The notes beneath the pieces were generated by a model. It made no database searches. It saw only the letters and a list, made by a program, of their open reading frames with translations, and was not told the DNA's origin. A stretch of DNA of 35,551 bases from Halioglobus sp. (GTDB lineage: Bacteria > Pseudomonadota > Gammaproteobacteria > Pseudomonadales > Halieaceae), in assembly GCA_029246385.1 (NCBI GenBank), contig JAQWNG010000007.1, forward strand, positions 1-35,551, in the 5' to 3' direction. Shown here piece by piece: positions 15,766-25,895 of the stretch. Position 1 is the first letter of the stretch. Each line of letters opens with the position of its first letter. Position numbers and translations under genes: made by a program.

Positions 15766-18351
15766 ATGGGTGAAATAGCCAAAGAAATAGTCCCCGTCAA
15801 TATCGAAGACGAGATGCAGAAGTCTTATCTGGATTACGCGATGAGTGTGATTGTCGGTAGGGCTTTGCCAGACGTTCGGGACGGATTGAAGCCTGTGCAT
15901 CGTCGCGTCCTATTTGCGATGAACGAGCTCAACAACGATTGGAATAAAGCCTACAAGAAATCTGCCCGTGTGGTTGGTGATGTCATCGGTAAGTACCACC
16001 CCCATGGTGATTCCGCTGTATATGACACTATTGTGAGAATGGCGCAGCCCTTCTCACTGCGCTATATGCTTGTGGATGGTCAGGGCAATTTCGGGTCCGT
16101 TGATGGAGATTCTGCAGCCGCAATGCGCTACACCGAGATTCGCATGCGTAAGATCGCACACTCGCTACTGGCCGACCTCGATAAAGAAACCGTGGATTTT
16201 GTAGAGAACTATGACGGCACCGAACACATACCAGCCGTCATGCCGACCAGGATACCCAACCTGCTCATCAATGGCTCCTCAGGTATCGCGGTGGGTATGG
16301 CCACTAACATTCCGCCGCATAACCTGACAGAAGTGGTTAGCGGCTGTCTGGCATTGATTCGCGACCCAGAGTTGACCGTTGATGAGTTGATGGAACACAT
16401 CCCGGGGCCCGACTTTCCCACCGCGGGCATTATTAATGGACGAGCCGGCATCATTCAGGCCTACCGTACCGGACGTGGACGTATCTATGTGCGCGCGCGG
16501 GCAGAAGTTATTCACGACGAAAAGCGTGGCAAGGATATTATTCTAATTCACGAGTTGCCTTATCAGTTGAATAAAGCGCGTTTGATCGAGCGCATTGCGG
16601 AATTGGTAAAAGAGAAAAAAATTGAAGGCATTACTGAACTGCGTGATGAATCCGATAAGGATGGTATGCGGGTAGTGATAGAGTTGCGCCGTGGTGAAAT
16701 CGGCGATGTTGTGCTCAATAATTTGTATGCGCAAACCAGCATGCAATCCGTATTTGGTATCAATATGGTTGCCCTCGTTGACGGACAGCCGAAGATTCTA
16801 AATCTCAAGGAAATACTTGAAGCTTTTATTCGCCACCGTCGCGAAGTTGTGACACGGCGCACAGTATATCTGCTGCGCAAGGCGCGCGAGCGTGGTCATA
16901 TTTTGGAAGGACTCGCCATTGCGTTGTGTAATATTGATCCAGTTATTGCGATGATCAAAGCTTCACCCAGCTCGGCGGAGGCCAAGGAAAAACTATTGGC
17001 GCAGCCTTGGGAAACTGGTGACGTTAGCACAATGCTGGAGCGGGCTGGCAGTGGCGCTTGTCGGCCTGATGAACTGGAACCTCAATACGGCATGCACGAT
17101 GGTAAATATCATCTGTCACCAGTGCAGGCGCAGGCGATTCTAGAGTTGCGTCTGCATCGCTTGACCGGATTAGAACATGAAAAGCTGTTAAACGAGTACC
17201 AAGAAAGATTGACCGAGATTGCTGATTTTCTCGATATTCTTACTGACTCTGAACGCCTGAAGTTAGTAATTCGCGAGGAGCTAGAAGAGATCGTCACAGA
17301 GTTTGGAGATGAGCGTCGTACCGTGATCTCCGCATCCCAGCACGACCTGACAGTGGAAGACCTGATCACAGAAGAGGATCGTGTGGTTACTATTTCGCAC
17401 GGCGGTTATGCCAAAACTCAACCCCTGAGCGACTATCAAGCCCAACGCCGCGGTGGTGTTGGCAAGGCTGCGCTAGCAGTCAAAGATGAGGACTTTGTTG
17501 AACATCTATTAATAGCGAGTACTCATGCCACTATTTTATGCTTTTCTAATCTGGGAAAAGTGTACTGGCTGAAGGTCTACCTGATACCACTTGCGGGTCG
17601 TAATTCGCGGGGTCGTCCTATGGTGAATTTATTGCCGTTAGAGGCGGGGGAGCGCATCACATCTATTTTGCCGGTGGAAGAGTACTCAGAGGGGCATTAC
17701 ATTTTTATGGCAACTGCCAACGGTACTGTTAAGAAGACACCCTTGACAGATTTTGCTCGCAGGCGCAGCGTAGGTCTGCGAGCGCTGCAGCTGGATGATG
17801 ATGATGTGCTGGTTGGCACCGCGATAACGCAAGGCAACTGCGATGTCATGTTGTTTAGCAGCGAGGGCAAGGCCGTGCGATTTAAAGAAACCGATGTGCG
17901 ATCAATGGGCCGCACAGCGCGCGGCATACGTGGGATTCGATTGGGAGAAGGGCACAATATGATTTCTCTTATGATACCGCAGCCAAACGGCATGGTGTTA
18001 TCTGTGAGCGAGAATGGTTACGGAAAACGTACTCAAATCGATGGCTTCCCTACCAAGGGCCGTGGTGGCAAGGGGTTGATTGCGATGTCGACGAGCGATC
18101 GTAATGGTAAAATGGTGGGTGCTGTTCAAGTATTTGATGGTGACGAGCTCATGCTGATTTCGAACCAAGGCACACTGGTGCGGACGCGCAGTGATGAAGT
18201 GTCAATTTTGGGTCGTAATACGCAAGGTGTGCGTGTTATCAGAACCAAGGGCGGAGAAAGTCTGGTGGGCGTGCAACGTATCGATGAACCCGATTCTGAC
18301 GCAAGCTTCGAAAGCAGTGAAGATGGAATAGAAGACGGCGCCGCTGACTAA
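15766..18351 (+). CDS. gyrA: DNA gyrase subunit A
   Basis: This is an 861-residue subunit counted from ATG 15766 (AGGA at 15751), where the family-typical [17 protein letters not shown] begins. From this start the numbering coincides with E. coli GyrA: catalytic Tyr122 in AMRYTEIRM, and Ser83 and Asp87 in [13 protein letters not shown]. Ser83 and Asp87 are the quinolone-sensitive residues. The breakage-reunion domain spans about 1-525 and the C-terminal DNA-wrapping propeller about 530-840. The GyrA box at 560-566 reads QRRGGVG instead of the usual Q(R/K)RGG(R/K)G. The protein ends in an acidic Asp/Glu/Ser-rich tail. Together with GyrB it introduces negative supercoils. serC follows 36 bp downstream, as in Pseudomonas. 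Confidence 0.98.
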   Translation: MGEIAKEIVPVNIEDEMQKSYLDYAMSVIVGRALPDVRDGLKPVHRRVLFAMNELNNDWNKAYKKSARVVGDVIGKYHPHGDSAVYDTIVRMAQPFSLRYMLVDGQGNFGSVDGDSAAAMRYTEIRMRKIAHSLLADLDKETVDFVENYDGTEHIPAVMPTRIPNLLINGSSGIAVGMATNIPPHNLTEVVSGCLALIRDPELTVDELMEHIPGPDFPTAGIINGRAGIIQAYRTGRGRIYVRARAEVIHDEKRGKDIILIHELPYQLNKARLIERIAELVKEKKIEGITELRDESDKDGMRVVIELRRGEIGDVVLNNLYAQTSMQSVFGINMVALVDGQPKILNLKEILEAFIRHRREVVTRRTVYLLRKARERGHILEGLAIALCNIDPVIAMIKASPSSAEAKEKLLAQPWETGDVSTMLERAGSGACRPDELEPQYGMHDGKYHLSPVQAQAILELRLHRLTGLEHEKLLNEYQERLTEIADFLDILTDSERLKLVIREELEEIVTEFGDERRTVISASQHDLTVEDLITEEDRVVTISHGGYAKTQPLSDYQAQRRGGVGKAALAVKDEDFVEHLLIASTHATILCFSNLGKVYWLKVYLIPLAGRNSRGRPMVNLLPLEAGERITSILPVEEYSEGHYIFMATANGTVKKTPLTDFARRRSVGLRALQLDDDDVLVGTAITQGNCDVMLFSSEGKAVRFKETDVRSMGRTARGIRGIRLGEGHNMISLMIPQPNGMVLSVSENGYGKRTQIDGFPTKGRGGKGLIAMSTSDRNGKMVGAVQVFDGDELMLISNQGTLVRTRSDEVSILGRNTQGVRVIRTKGGESLVGVQRIDEPDSDASFESSEDGIEDGAAD

Positions 18352-18387
18352 TGCATCGCGCCCTAAAGATATGAGGAAATAAGTAAA

Positions 18388-19467
18388 ATGTCCCGTTGTC
18401 ATAATTTTTGTGCTGGACCGGCCGCCTTGCCGGAGTCGGTGCTGGAGACTGCTCGTAAGGATATGATGGAATGGCACGGAAAGGGCTTATCTTTGATGGA
18501 AATGAGCCATCGAAGCCCGGAAGTGGTGGGCGTGGTGGATCACGCAGAAAAAACGCTGCGAAGCTTGCTTGGCGTGTCTGACGATTATGCGGTGTTGTTT
18601 TTACAAGGGGGGGCCAGCACACAGTTTGCGTCGGTTCCGCTCAACCTGCTTGGTGATAAGCGCAGCGCGGATTATGTTAATACGGGACAGTGGTCAAAAA
18701 AGGCGATAGCGGAAGGTCGGCGTTACGGTGAGGTAAACGTTGTTGCCAGTTCACAAGACACCAATTTCAGCACCATTCCGCCTCAAACTCAGTGGCAATT
18801 AGACGCCGACGCAGCCTATCTGCATTACACGCCGAACGAAACTATCGGTGGTGTAGAGTATTTTTGGACGCCGCAGGTAGAGGCACCATTAGTGGCGGAT
18901 ATGTCCTCTACTATATTATCGCGGCCGACACGGGTAGAAGACTTTGGTGTTATCTATGCGGGTGCGCAGAAAAATATCGGCCCTTCTGGTCTTACCTTGG
19001 TAATTGTGCGTCGTGATTTATTCGGTAGGGCTAATGCGATGTGCCCTGCCATGCTTAACTGGCAGGTGGCTGCGGATAATGAGTCTATGTACAATACGCC
19101 GCCGACGTTTGCCTTGTATCTGGCGGCATTAGTTTTTGATTGGCTGGTGGAGCAGGGCGGGCTGTCAGGCATGGAGGTCATCAATCGACGCAAGGCTAAA
19201 AAGCTTTACGCGGCGATCGACAATAGTGATTTTTATGCCAACCCGGTAGAGGTTTCGAGTCGCTCCCTAATGAATGTTACCTTCACTCTGGCGGATGCTG
19301 GTTTGGACAAGCAATTTCTTGCGGAATCGGAGTCAGCGGGCCTGCTGAATCTTAAGGGCCACCGGTCAGTGGGAGGTATGCGTGCTAGCCTCTACAATGC
19401 GGTGAGTGAGACAGCTGTGGATGCGTTGATAGCGTTCATGCTGGGCTTCGAGCAACGTAACGGCTGA
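18388..19467 (+). CDS. serC: Phosphoserine aminotransferase
   Basis: This 359-residue PLP enzyme of aminotransferase class V converts 3-phosphohydroxypyruvate to phosphoserine (serine synthesis) and also acts in pyridoxal phosphate synthesis. Family features are the N-terminal NFCAGPAALPESVL, LSLMEMSHRSPEV, FLQGGASTQF, the PLP lysine Lys195 in YAGAQKNIGPSG, and the C-terminal GHRSVGGMRASLYNA. AGGAAA lies 11 bp before ATG 18388. It is followed after 10 bp by pheA. Serine and aromatic genes in one run match the Pseudomonas arrangement. Confidence 0.97.
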   Translation: MSRCHNFCAGPAALPESVLETARKDMMEWHGKGLSLMEMSHRSPEVVGVVDHAEKTLRSLLGVSDDYAVLFLQGGASTQFASVPLNLLGDKRSADYVNTGQWSKKAIAEGRRYGEVNVVASSQDTNFSTIPPQTQWQLDADAAYLHYTPNETIGGVEYFWTPQVEAPLVADMSSTILSRPTRVEDFGVIYAGAQKNIGPSGLTLVIVRRDLFGRANAMCPAMLNWQVAADNESMYNTPPTFALYLAALVFDWLVEQGGLSGMEVINRRKAKKLYAAIDNSDFYANPVEVSSRSLMNVTFTLADAGLDKQFLAESESAGLLNLKGHRSVGGMRASLYNAVSETAVDALIAFMLGFEQRNG

Positions 19468-19477
19468 TGTTCTGCTT

Positions 19478-20596
19478 ATGACAGATTCCAGAGATCTCGA
19501 TCAGGTCAGGGCGGATATAGATGCCATCGATCAGGATATTCAGGCGCTGATTAACCGTCGGGCCCAGTGCGCACAGCGTGTCGCCGAGATTAAAATGAGC
19601 GACGTTGCAGCGGCCCATGAGCGCGGTGATGCCAAGGCAGAGGTGGTGTATTACAGGCCGGAGCGCGAGGCTCAGGTATTGGAGCGCATTCTAAAGCGCA
19701 ATGCGGGTCCGCTTGATGCCGCGAGTGTTGTGCATATTTTTCGTGAAATTATGTCCGCTTGCCTTGCCCTTGAAAAGCCATTGCAAGTTGCCTACCTCGG
19801 CCCCGCAGGCACTTTCACACAGGGCGCGACCATTAAACACTTTGGCCATGCCGGCGTTTACGTGCCGCAAACCACCATTGACGCGGTATTCTCGCAGGTT
19901 GAATCGGGTGAGTGTAATTACGGTGTGGTGCCAGTGGAGAATTCAACCGAAGGGATGGTAAGCCATACACTGGACAACTTCATGGACTCATCGCTGAAGA
20001 TTGCGGGTGAAGTGGAAATGCGCATCGGGCATCATTTATTGGTGGCCCCGAACACCTTGGAAGGCAGTGTCACGCGCATCTGTGCACACCAGCAAGCATT
20101 AGCGCAGTGCCGTCAATGGCTGGATAAGCATTGGCCGCATGTCGAGCGCGAAGCAGTTAGCAGTAACGGAGAAGCGGCCCGCATGGCGGCTGAATGTCAG
20201 GGCGTGGCAGCAGTGGCGGGAGACATGGCGGCGGAGCTTTATCAGTTAGATACGCTGGCGACACATATTGAGGATTATGCAAACAATACCACGCGGTTTT
20301 TAATCATTGGACGAGAACATGTTCCTCCCAGCGGCCGGGACAAAACTTCGATTATTGTTTCCAGTCGCAACAAACCAGGTGCTCTTTTTACACTGCTCGA
20401 ACCCTTCAGGCGTGGCGGTATCAACCTCACCCGCATTGACACTCGACCCTCTCGCACTGAGAAGTGGGCCTACGTATTTTTTATTGAATTTGAGGGCCAT
20501 TTGCAGGACGACAAAGTCGCTGCGATTATTGCCGAGTTGGAAGTGCAATCTATTTTATTGAAGCCTCTGGGATCTTATCCGCAGGCGCTGTTTTAG
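19478..20596 (+). CDS. pheA: Bifunctional chorismate mutase / prephenate dehydratase
   Basis: This 372-residue P-protein has three parts. The first is an AroQ chorismate mutase (about 7-95: LDQVRADIDAIDQDIQALIN, RRAQCAQRVAEIK). The second is prephenate dehydratase (about 98-275: VAYLGPAGTFTQGA, VPVENSTEGMVSHTLD, and NTTRFLIIG with the key Thr-Arg-Phe). The third is a C-terminal ACT domain (about 285-365: KPGALFTLLEPF, INLTRIDTRPSR) that binds phenylalanine for feedback control. It makes phenylpyruvate from chorismate. The ATG at 19478 lies 10 bp after serC, and tyrA starts 7 bp after the stop. In Pseudomonas a histidinol-phosphate aminotransferase gene (hisC2) sits between pheA and tyrA; it is absent here. 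Confidence 0.97.
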   Translation: MTDSRDLDQVRADIDAIDQDIQALINRRAQCAQRVAEIKMSDVAAAHERGDAKAEVVYYRPEREAQVLERILKRNAGPLDAASVVHIFREIMSACLALEKPLQVAYLGPAGTFTQGATIKHFGHAGVYVPQTTIDAVFSQVESGECNYGVVPVENSTEGMVSHTLDNFMDSSLKIAGEVEMRIGHHLLVAPNTLEGSVTRICAHQQALAQCRQWLDKHWPHVEREAVSSNGEAARMAAECQGVAAVAGDMAAELYQLDTLATHIEDYANNTTRFLIIGREHVPPSGRDKTSIIVSSRNKPGALFTLLEPFRRGGINLTRIDTRPSRTEKWAYVFFIEFEGHLQDDKVAAIIAELEVQSILLKPLGSYPQALF

Positions 20597-20603
20597 GTAC
20601 GGT

Positions 20604-21512
20604 GTGACTTACGCATCTGATAATGTGGTGATTGTTGGTCTCGGTCTTATCGGGGGCTCGCTTGCTAGGGCGTTGCGCATTAGTGGCTTCAGCCAGCGGT
20701 TTATCGGCTACGGACACCGAGAGGCTTCTTTAAAGCGCGGTGTGGAATTGGGTGTCATAGACGAATTTACGCTCGATCTTGACGAAGCGATTGAACGGGC
20801 AGATATCGTCGTCGTCTGTACTCCGACACTTACGACAGTGCAGATGCTGGAGAAAATCTTGCCTCGGCTACGGGGGCGCGGGCGGGGTCCGGTGGTCACT
20901 GATGTGGCCAGTGTCAAAGGTAATTTGCGCAATGCCGCTATTGGAATTGCGGGAGTAATGCCACCGCAGCTTGTGTTGGGCCATCCTATAGCAGGTTCAG
21001 AACGCAGTGGAGTGAGCGCCTCAGATGGGGAACTGTTCGTCAATCACCGCGTAATCCTCACGCCCGATGCCGCGAATGATCCCGCGGCGGTAGAATTGGT
21101 GCGCGCAATGTGGCGCAGTGCCGGTGCAGACGTAGTAGATATGACGGTGGAGCAACATGATGCAGTGCTGGCGTCAACCAGCCATTTGCCGCACGTGCTG
21201 GCCTATACTTTGGTCGATGCATTAGCGTCAGCGGATAACAGTGGAGATATTTTTCGCAGCGCCGCTGGTGGTTTTCGAGATTTTACGCGCATTGCATCGA
21301 GCGACCCCGCAATGTGGCGCGATATCGCTATTGCGAATAAATCTGCGCTACTCGATTCAATTGATTTGTTCAGCAATCATCTCGCTCAGCTACGGCAAGC
21401 GGTGCAGGATGAGAAAGCGGACGAACTATTTAACACGTTTGATCGAGCCAAGCAGGCTCGAAACGAGTTCGCGACCCTACTGGCTCAGCGTATTCAGCCA
21501 AAACCCTCCTGA
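20604..21512 (+). CDS. tyrA: Prephenate/arogenate dehydrogenase
   Basis: This 302-residue dehydrogenase has an N-terminal Rossmann fold with VVIVGLGLIGGSLARAL (about 8-24) and a helical C-terminal dimerisation domain. Active-site segments include VTDVASVKG, LGHPIAGSERSGV and STSHLPHVLAYTLV with the conserved histidine. It makes hydroxyphenylpyruvate (or tyrosine, if arogenate is used) for tyrosine synthesis. The start is GTG 20604, 7 bp after pheA. In Pseudomonas the corresponding protein is fused to AroA; here tyrA stops with TGA and aroA starts 15 bp later as a separate frame. Confidence 0.95.
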   Translation: MTYASDNVVIVGLGLIGGSLARALRISGFSQRFIGYGHREASLKRGVELGVIDEFTLDLDEAIERADIVVVCTPTLTTVQMLEKILPRLRGRGRGPVVTDVASVKGNLRNAAIGIAGVMPPQLVLGHPIAGSERSGVSASDGELFVNHRVILTPDAANDPAAVELVRAMWRSAGADVVDMTVEQHDAVLASTSHLPHVLAYTLVDALASADNSGDIFRSAAGGFRDFTRIASSDPAMWRDIAIANKSALLDSIDLFSNHLAQLRQAVQDEKADELFNTFDRAKQARNEFATLLAQRIQPKPS

Positions 21513-21527
21513 GGTGCCCAAAGACTT

Positions 21528-22832
21528 ATGCAATTCAATATACTGCCCGGTGGCGCAATGAGCGGGGAGGCTAGGGTTCCAGGGGATAAATCTATCTCCC
21601 ACCGTTCTATCATGTTGGGTGCCATAGCCAATGGTGCCACTCGGGTTAAGGGGTTTTTGGAGGGTGAGGATGCTATGGCGACGTTGGCTGCATTTCGTGC
21701 AATGGGCGTCGAGATAGAGGGTCCAAACCACGGTAATGTTACCATCCACGGTGTTGGACTCCGCGGCCTTAGGGTTCCTGCCGAGGCGCTGGATCTAGGT
21801 AATGCCGGTACCGGAATGCGGCTTATCTGCGGTCTCTTAGCGGGGCAGGACTTCGATGCCGAACTAACGGGTGACGCCTCCCTGTGCAGTCGACCCATGG
21901 GTCGGGTAATCGATCCTTTAACGATGATGGGTGCGAATATACAATCCGCCTCGGGCGGGCGACCCCCACTCATCATTCGTGGAGGACAGCAACTGCGCAG
22001 CATTCACTATGAACTCCCTATGGCAAGCGCTCAGGTTAAGTCTTGTGTGCTGCTGGCGGGTCTCTATAGCGAGGGGCGCACCTCTGTTCGAGAACCGGGG
22101 CCTTCGCGAGATCATACCGAGCGTATGCTGCGGGGATTTGGTTATTCAGTGCAGTCCAATCAAGATGCGATTGCTCTAGTTGGCGGCGGCAGTCTAAAGG
22201 GTTGCGACATCGATGTGCCTGCGGATATTTCTTCTGCGGCTTTTTTCCTTGTAGCGGCGAGCATTGCGCCTGATTCAGAGCTGATGCTGACGCATGTGGG
22301 CATCAACCCGACTCGAATTGGTGTTATCAACGTGCTGCGCTTGATGGGGGCGAATATCACTTTCCACAATAAGCGTGAAGTGGGAGGAGAGCCCGTTGCC
22401 GATCTCCATGTGCGGTCAGCACAATTAAAGGGTATAGATATACCAGTAGATCAGGTGCCACTGGCGATCGACGAGTTTCCCGCCTTGTTTATCGCTGCAG
22501 CCTGTGCAGTGGGCCGGACAATACTGCGGGGTGCTGAAGAATTACGAGTCAAGGAAAGTGATCGTATTGCTGCTATGGCAGAGGGGCTTAGTACCTTGGG
22601 AATCACGAATGAAGTGCTGGAAGACGGCATCATCATAGAAGGTGGCACTTTCGGTGGCGGCGTTATCAAGACGTATCATGACCATCGCATTGCGATGTCA
22701 TTTGCCATTGCTGCCTTGCGCGCGACAGGCGAAATTACCGTACTGGACTGCGATCATGTGGCGACATCGTTCCCAGGCTTCGATTCTCTAGCTCGCAGTC
22801 TAGGCTTGCAAATACACACTGCGGCAAGTTAG
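21528..22832 (+). CDS. aroA: 3-phosphoshikimate 1-carboxyvinyltransferase (EPSP synthase)
   Basis: This 434-residue enzyme is made of two inverse alpha/beta domains and adds enolpyruvate to shikimate 3-phosphate. It has PGDKSISHRS (Lys21) near the N-terminus, GNAGTGMRL in the phosphoenolpyruvate site, LPMASAQVKSC, and the C-terminal ELRVKESDRIAAM and DHRIAMSFAIAAL. The PEP-site motif differs from the E. coli NAGTAMRP form (Gly for Ala, Leu for Pro), which is common in other bacterial branches, so I do not infer inhibitor tolerance. GAGGTG precedes ATG 21528. It sits between tyrA and cmk, 2 bp before the latter. Confidence 0.97.
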   Translation: MQFNILPGGAMSGEARVPGDKSISHRSIMLGAIANGATRVKGFLEGEDAMATLAAFRAMGVEIEGPNHGNVTIHGVGLRGLRVPAEALDLGNAGTGMRLICGLLAGQDFDAELTGDASLCSRPMGRVIDPLTMMGANIQSASGGRPPLIIRGGQQLRSIHYELPMASAQVKSCVLLAGLYSEGRTSVREPGPSRDHTERMLRGFGYSVQSNQDAIALVGGGSLKGCDIDVPADISSAAFFLVAASIAPDSELMLTHVGINPTRIGVINVLRLMGANITFHNKREVGGEPVADLHVRSAQLKGIDIPVDQVPLAIDEFPALFIAAACAVGRTILRGAEELRVKESDRIAAMAEGLSTLGITNEVLEDGIIIEGGTFGGGVIKTYHDHRIAMSFAIAALRATGEITVLDCDHVATSFPGFDSLARSLGLQIHTAAS

Positions 22833-22834
22833 CC

Positions 22835-23521
22835 ATGTTGCCCCCCGTCCCAGTGATTACAGTGGATGGCCCCTCGGGCGCGGGCAAGGGCACTATCAGT
22901 CATATGCTTGCCGAACGCCTCGGTTGGCATCTGTTGGATAGCGGTGCACTCTATCGCGTGACAGGGCAGGCTTGCGTGATCGAAGGGGTGAGTTGGGATG
23001 ACTATAGTGCAGTTGCCCAAATAGCGAGGCATCTAGAGGTTGCTTTTTCTACGGCTAAAAGTGGGGAAATTCTGGTCGCCTATAAGGGGTTGGATGTCAG
23101 TCTCGCTATTCGCACAGAAGAGGGTGGTCGCGGAGCATCCAAGGTGGCTGCTATTCCTGCGGTGCGTGAGGCTTTGTTGCAGCGTCAGCGAGAGTTACAG
23201 CGTTCGCCTGGCCTAGTGGCGGATGGGCGCGATATGGGTACAGTGGTATTTCGCAATGCGCCCCTTAAATTTTTCCTTACGGCCAGTGTGTTAGAGCGTG
23301 CGTCGCGTCGCTATGCCCAGTTGATTGCAAAGGGGGAAAGTGTTAGTCTGCCGCGCCTTCTAGAGGATATAGAGGAGAGAGATACGCGCGACAGAAGCCG
23401 CGAAGCCTCTCCACTCGTTCCGGCAGAAGACGCCATTGTGATCGATAGCAGCGCCTCTTCCATTGCAGAAGTGTTTGAGCGCGTAATGCACGAGGTGAGG
23501 AACAAGGGTTTTGATGAGTAG
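22835..23521 (+). CDS. cmk: Cytidylate kinase
   Basis: This 228-residue NMP kinase phosphorylates CMP and dCMP. It has a P-loop GPSGAGKGT (12-20), the CMP-binding LLDSGALYR, and the LID/substrate segments GRDMGTVVFRNAPLKFFLTA and RDTRDRSREASPLVPAEDA. The start ATG 22835 comes 2 bp after the aroA stop. The length is typical. The aroA-cmk-rpsA order is widely conserved in proteobacteria. It is probably co-transcribed with the aromatic genes, while rpsA has an additional leader. Confidence 0.97.
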   Translation: MLPPVPVITVDGPSGAGKGTISHMLAERLGWHLLDSGALYRVTGQACVIEGVSWDDYSAVAQIARHLEVAFSTAKSGEILVAYKGLDVSLAIRTEEGGRGASKVAAIPAVREALLQRQRELQRSPGLVADGRDMGTVVFRNAPLKFFLTASVLERASRRYAQLIAKGESVSLPRLLEDIEERDTRDRSREASPLVPAEDAIVIDSSASSIAEVFERVMHEVRNKGFDE

Positions 23522-23685
23522 CCGTCGGCGCTTCAAACCTCTTGCGTAAAGGGCGTTTAACGCTGCTTTATCCACGGACTCCAGTTTAGAGTGGGCAATG
23601 CAGTTTTTTATTAGATGACCCGTGTCGACTGGAGACGCGGTAGAGGCAGGCAACTGGCTCGATCAATTTAAACAGGTACTGTGTA
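23522..23685 (+). promoter_or_regulatory. rpsA leader region
   Basis: A 164-bp gap ahead of rpsA. It holds an imperfect hairpin at 23547-23570 (TAAAG...CTTTA around GCGTT T AACGC). There is no strong ribosome site before ATG 23686; the best candidate is AGG about 11 bases upstream. In E. coli rpsA is also translated from a structured leader with a weak ribosome site and is autoregulated by S1. The layout fits, but no specific S1 target can be read. Confidence 0.5.
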
Positions 23686-25362
23686 ATGAGCGATTCCTTC
23701 GCGGAGCTATTTGAAGAAAGTCTAAAAACCGTCGATATGAAACCCGGTTCGATTGTCACCGGCGTTATCATCGATATCGATAACGAATGGGTCACCGTGC
23801 ATGCGGGCTTGAAGTCCGAAGGTGTTATTTCTCTTGACGAATTTGTCGATGCCAGCGGCAATTGTAGCCTCAGTGTCGGTGACGAAGTACAGGTAGCGCT
23901 AGAAGCGGTGGAAGATGGTTTTGGTGAAACTAAACTGTCTCGCGAAAAAGCCAAGCGTGCTGAATCGTGGAAAGATCTGGAGGCAGCACACGAGGCCAAC
24001 GCCGTGGTTGTCGGTATTATCAATGGAAAAGTCAAAGGCGGTTTTACTGTCGACATCAACACTATCCGGGCTTTTTTGCCTGGGTCTTTGGTAGATGTGC
24101 GCCCGGTTCGCGAGACGGCGCACCTGGAAGGCAAGGAGCTAGAGTTCAAGGTTATAAAGCTGGATCAGAAGCGTAACAACGTCGTGGTGTCGCGCCGCGC
24201 TGTGATGGAGGCAGCTAATAGCGTCGAGCGCGATGCGCTGCTGGAGTCTCTGCAGGAAGGCATGTCTGTTAAGGGTATCGTGAAAAACCTGACGGATTAC
24301 GGTGCTTTTGTAGATTTAGGTGGCGTTGATGGTTTGCTTCACATTACCGATATGGCGTGGAAGCGTATCAAGCACCCCTCCGAGATTGTGGAAGTTGCCC
24401 AAGAAATTGACGTCAAGATTCTCAAGTTCGATCGTGAGAGAAACCGCGTATCACTGGGTCTGAAACAGCTGGGTGAAGATCCATGGTTGGAAATCACAGG
24501 GCGCTACCCTGAGGGCACCCGTGTAATGGCTAAAATCACTAATCTCACGGACTATGGTTGTTTTGCGGAGTTGGAAGAGGGTGTTGAAGGACTGGTTCAT
24601 GTGTCTGAAATGGATTGGACGAACAAGAATGTTCATCCGTCTAAAATTGTCAATTTGGGCGATGAGTTAGAGGTGCTGGTGCTCGATATTGATGAAGAGC
24701 GTCGTCGCATTTCACTGGGTATCAAGCAATGTCAGCAAAATCCTTGGGATGCTTTTGCATCACAATATTCGAAGGGAGCGAAAATCTCGGGCAATATCAA
24801 GTCGATTACTGACTTTGGTATTTTTATCGGGTTGGAAGGCAATATTGATGGCTTAGTGCACTTGTCTGATATTAGCTGGAACGAAACGGGCGAAGAGGCC
24901 GTTCGTAATTATAAGAAGGGTGATGAAATTGAGACCGTTATCCTGTCAATCGATTCTGAGCGCGAGCGTATTTCCCTTGGCGTCAAGCAGTTGGAAGACG
25001 ATCCTTTCAGCAACTATGTTGCCGAAAATGATCGTGGCGCCATCGTCACTGGAGAGGTTGTAGAAGTAGATGCTAAGTCAGTGACAATAAAGCTGGCTGA
25101 AGAGGTTGAAGGAATTCTGAAGGCCTCTGATATTAGTCGTGAAAAAATCGAAGACGCTCGCAATTCTTTCAAGATTGGCGATTCTGTTGAAGCTAAAATA
25201 ACCTCAGTTGATCGTAAGACCCGTGCTCTAGCCCTGTCGATTAAGGCGAAAGACTTTGACGATGAAAAGGAGGCCGTGCAATCTCTCAAGGACACTGAGA
25301 GTGAGACATCGTCACCCGGCACGATCGGTGACCTTATCAAGGCGCAGATGACCGACAAATAG
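23686..25362 (+). CDS. rpsA: 30S ribosomal protein S1
   Basis: This 558-residue protein is almost the same length as E. coli S1 (557). It contains six S1 (OB-fold) repeats, starting at about 21, 105, 192, 277, 364 and 451. Domains 3-5 are recognisable from [40 protein letters not shown] and [20 protein letters not shown]. It binds mRNA near the start site and the 30S subunit. The N-terminal [10 protein letters not shown] is the ribosome-docking part. It is followed by a strong intrinsic terminator, and ihfB lies downstream as in E. coli and Pseudomonas. Confidence 0.98.
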   Translation: MSDSFAELFEESLKTVDMKPGSIVTGVIIDIDNEWVTVHAGLKSEGVISLDEFVDASGNCSLSVGDEVQVALEAVEDGFGETKLSREKAKRAESWKDLEAAHEANAVVVGIINGKVKGGFTVDINTIRAFLPGSLVDVRPVRETAHLEGKELEFKVIKLDQKRNNVVVSRRAVMEAANSVERDALLESLQEGMSVKGIVKNLTDYGAFVDLGGVDGLLHITDMAWKRIKHPSEIVEVAQEIDVKILKFDRERNRVSLGLKQLGEDPWLEITGRYPEGTRVMAKITNLTDYGCFAELEEGVEGLVHVSEMDWTNKNVHPSKIVNLGDELEVLVLDIDEERRRISLGIKQCQQNPWDAFASQYSKGAKISGNIKSITDFGIFIGLEGNIDGLVHLSDISWNETGEEAVRNYKKGDEIETVILSIDSERERISLGVKQLEDDPFSNYVAENDRGAIVTGEVVEVDAKSVTIKLAEEVEGILKASDISREKIEDARNSFKIGDSVEAKITSVDRKTRALALSIKAKDFDDEKEAVQSLKDTESETSSPGTIGDLIKAQMTDK

Positions 25363-25393
25363 CCTTACGGCTGAGCCTCGGCTCGTTTCCTCT

Positions 25394-25424
25394 AAAGGGC
25401 TCATCTTTGATGGGCCCTTTTTTG
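25394..25424 (+). terminator. Strong intrinsic terminator after rpsA
   Basis: A 12-bp stem with one G-U pair (AAAGGGCTCATC at 25394-25405 with GATGGGCCCTTT at 25409-25420), a TTT loop and a run of six T up to 25423. It ends the long gyrA-rpsA gene run. Confidence 0.9.
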
Positions 25425-25566
25425 TTGGAGAAAATTGAGGCGTTGCCATGCCAAGTTGAAACCACTTTTTCGTTATAAAATAGGGACTTGCGAAAAATTA
25501 TTGAAGAGTACACAATATCGACTCTGCCGACATAGGCCACAAAAGCACCTCGAGAAGGAGAGTCGC

Positions 25567-25869
25567 ATGACTAAAAGTGAGCTGATCGAGACAATCTTGT
25601 CTCGGCAGGGCCAATTATCTTCCAAGGATGTGGAACTGGCAGTAAAGACCGTTCTTGAACACATGTCGCAGGCATTATCTGATGGCGAACGTATCGAGAT
25701 CCGTGGCTTCGGTAGTTTTTCGCTGCACTTTCGCGAACCTCGCCGCGGTCGCAACCCTAAGACCGGTGATGCTGTGGAGCTCCCAGGTAAATACGTGCCT
25801 CATTTCACACCGGGCAAGGAACTGCGTGAACGGGTGAATATAGGCTTGCGATCTGAGTCCCAAGCTTGA
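25567..25869 (+). CDS. ihfB: Integration host factor subunit beta
   Basis: This 100-residue HU/IHF-family protein starts at ATG 25567, with a strong AAGGAG 7 bases upstream. Typical segments are [41 protein letters not shown] and [20 protein letters not shown]. The Pro of the RNPKTG arm inserts between base pairs and bends DNA by about 160 degrees in known IHF. It forms a heterodimer with IhfA encoded elsewhere. The position after rpsA matches other gammaproteobacteria. A longer frame from 25435 lacks a ribosome site and overlaps the terminator region. Confidence 0.97.
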   Translation: MTKSELIETILSRQGQLSSKDVELAVKTVLEHMSQALSDGERIEIRGFGSFSLHFREPRRGRNPKTGDAVELPGKYVPHFTPGKELRERVNIGLRSESQA

Positions 25870-25895
25870 TCTGCGACCATTAGGCGAAATGATCG

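Noticed and set aside
21800-21830. Glyphosate-tolerant EPSP synthase from the changed PEP-site motif
   Set aside because: The NAGTGMRL form occurs naturally in many bacterial AroA branches; sequence alone does not show tolerance.
21494-22003. 169-codon antisense frame over aroA
   Set aside because: Pro/Ser/Arg-rich composition typical of antisense frames in GC-rich coding DNA.
23586-24149. 187-codon antisense frame inside rpsA
   Set aside because: Ser/Thr-rich antisense of a conserved ribosomal protein gene; no independent support.
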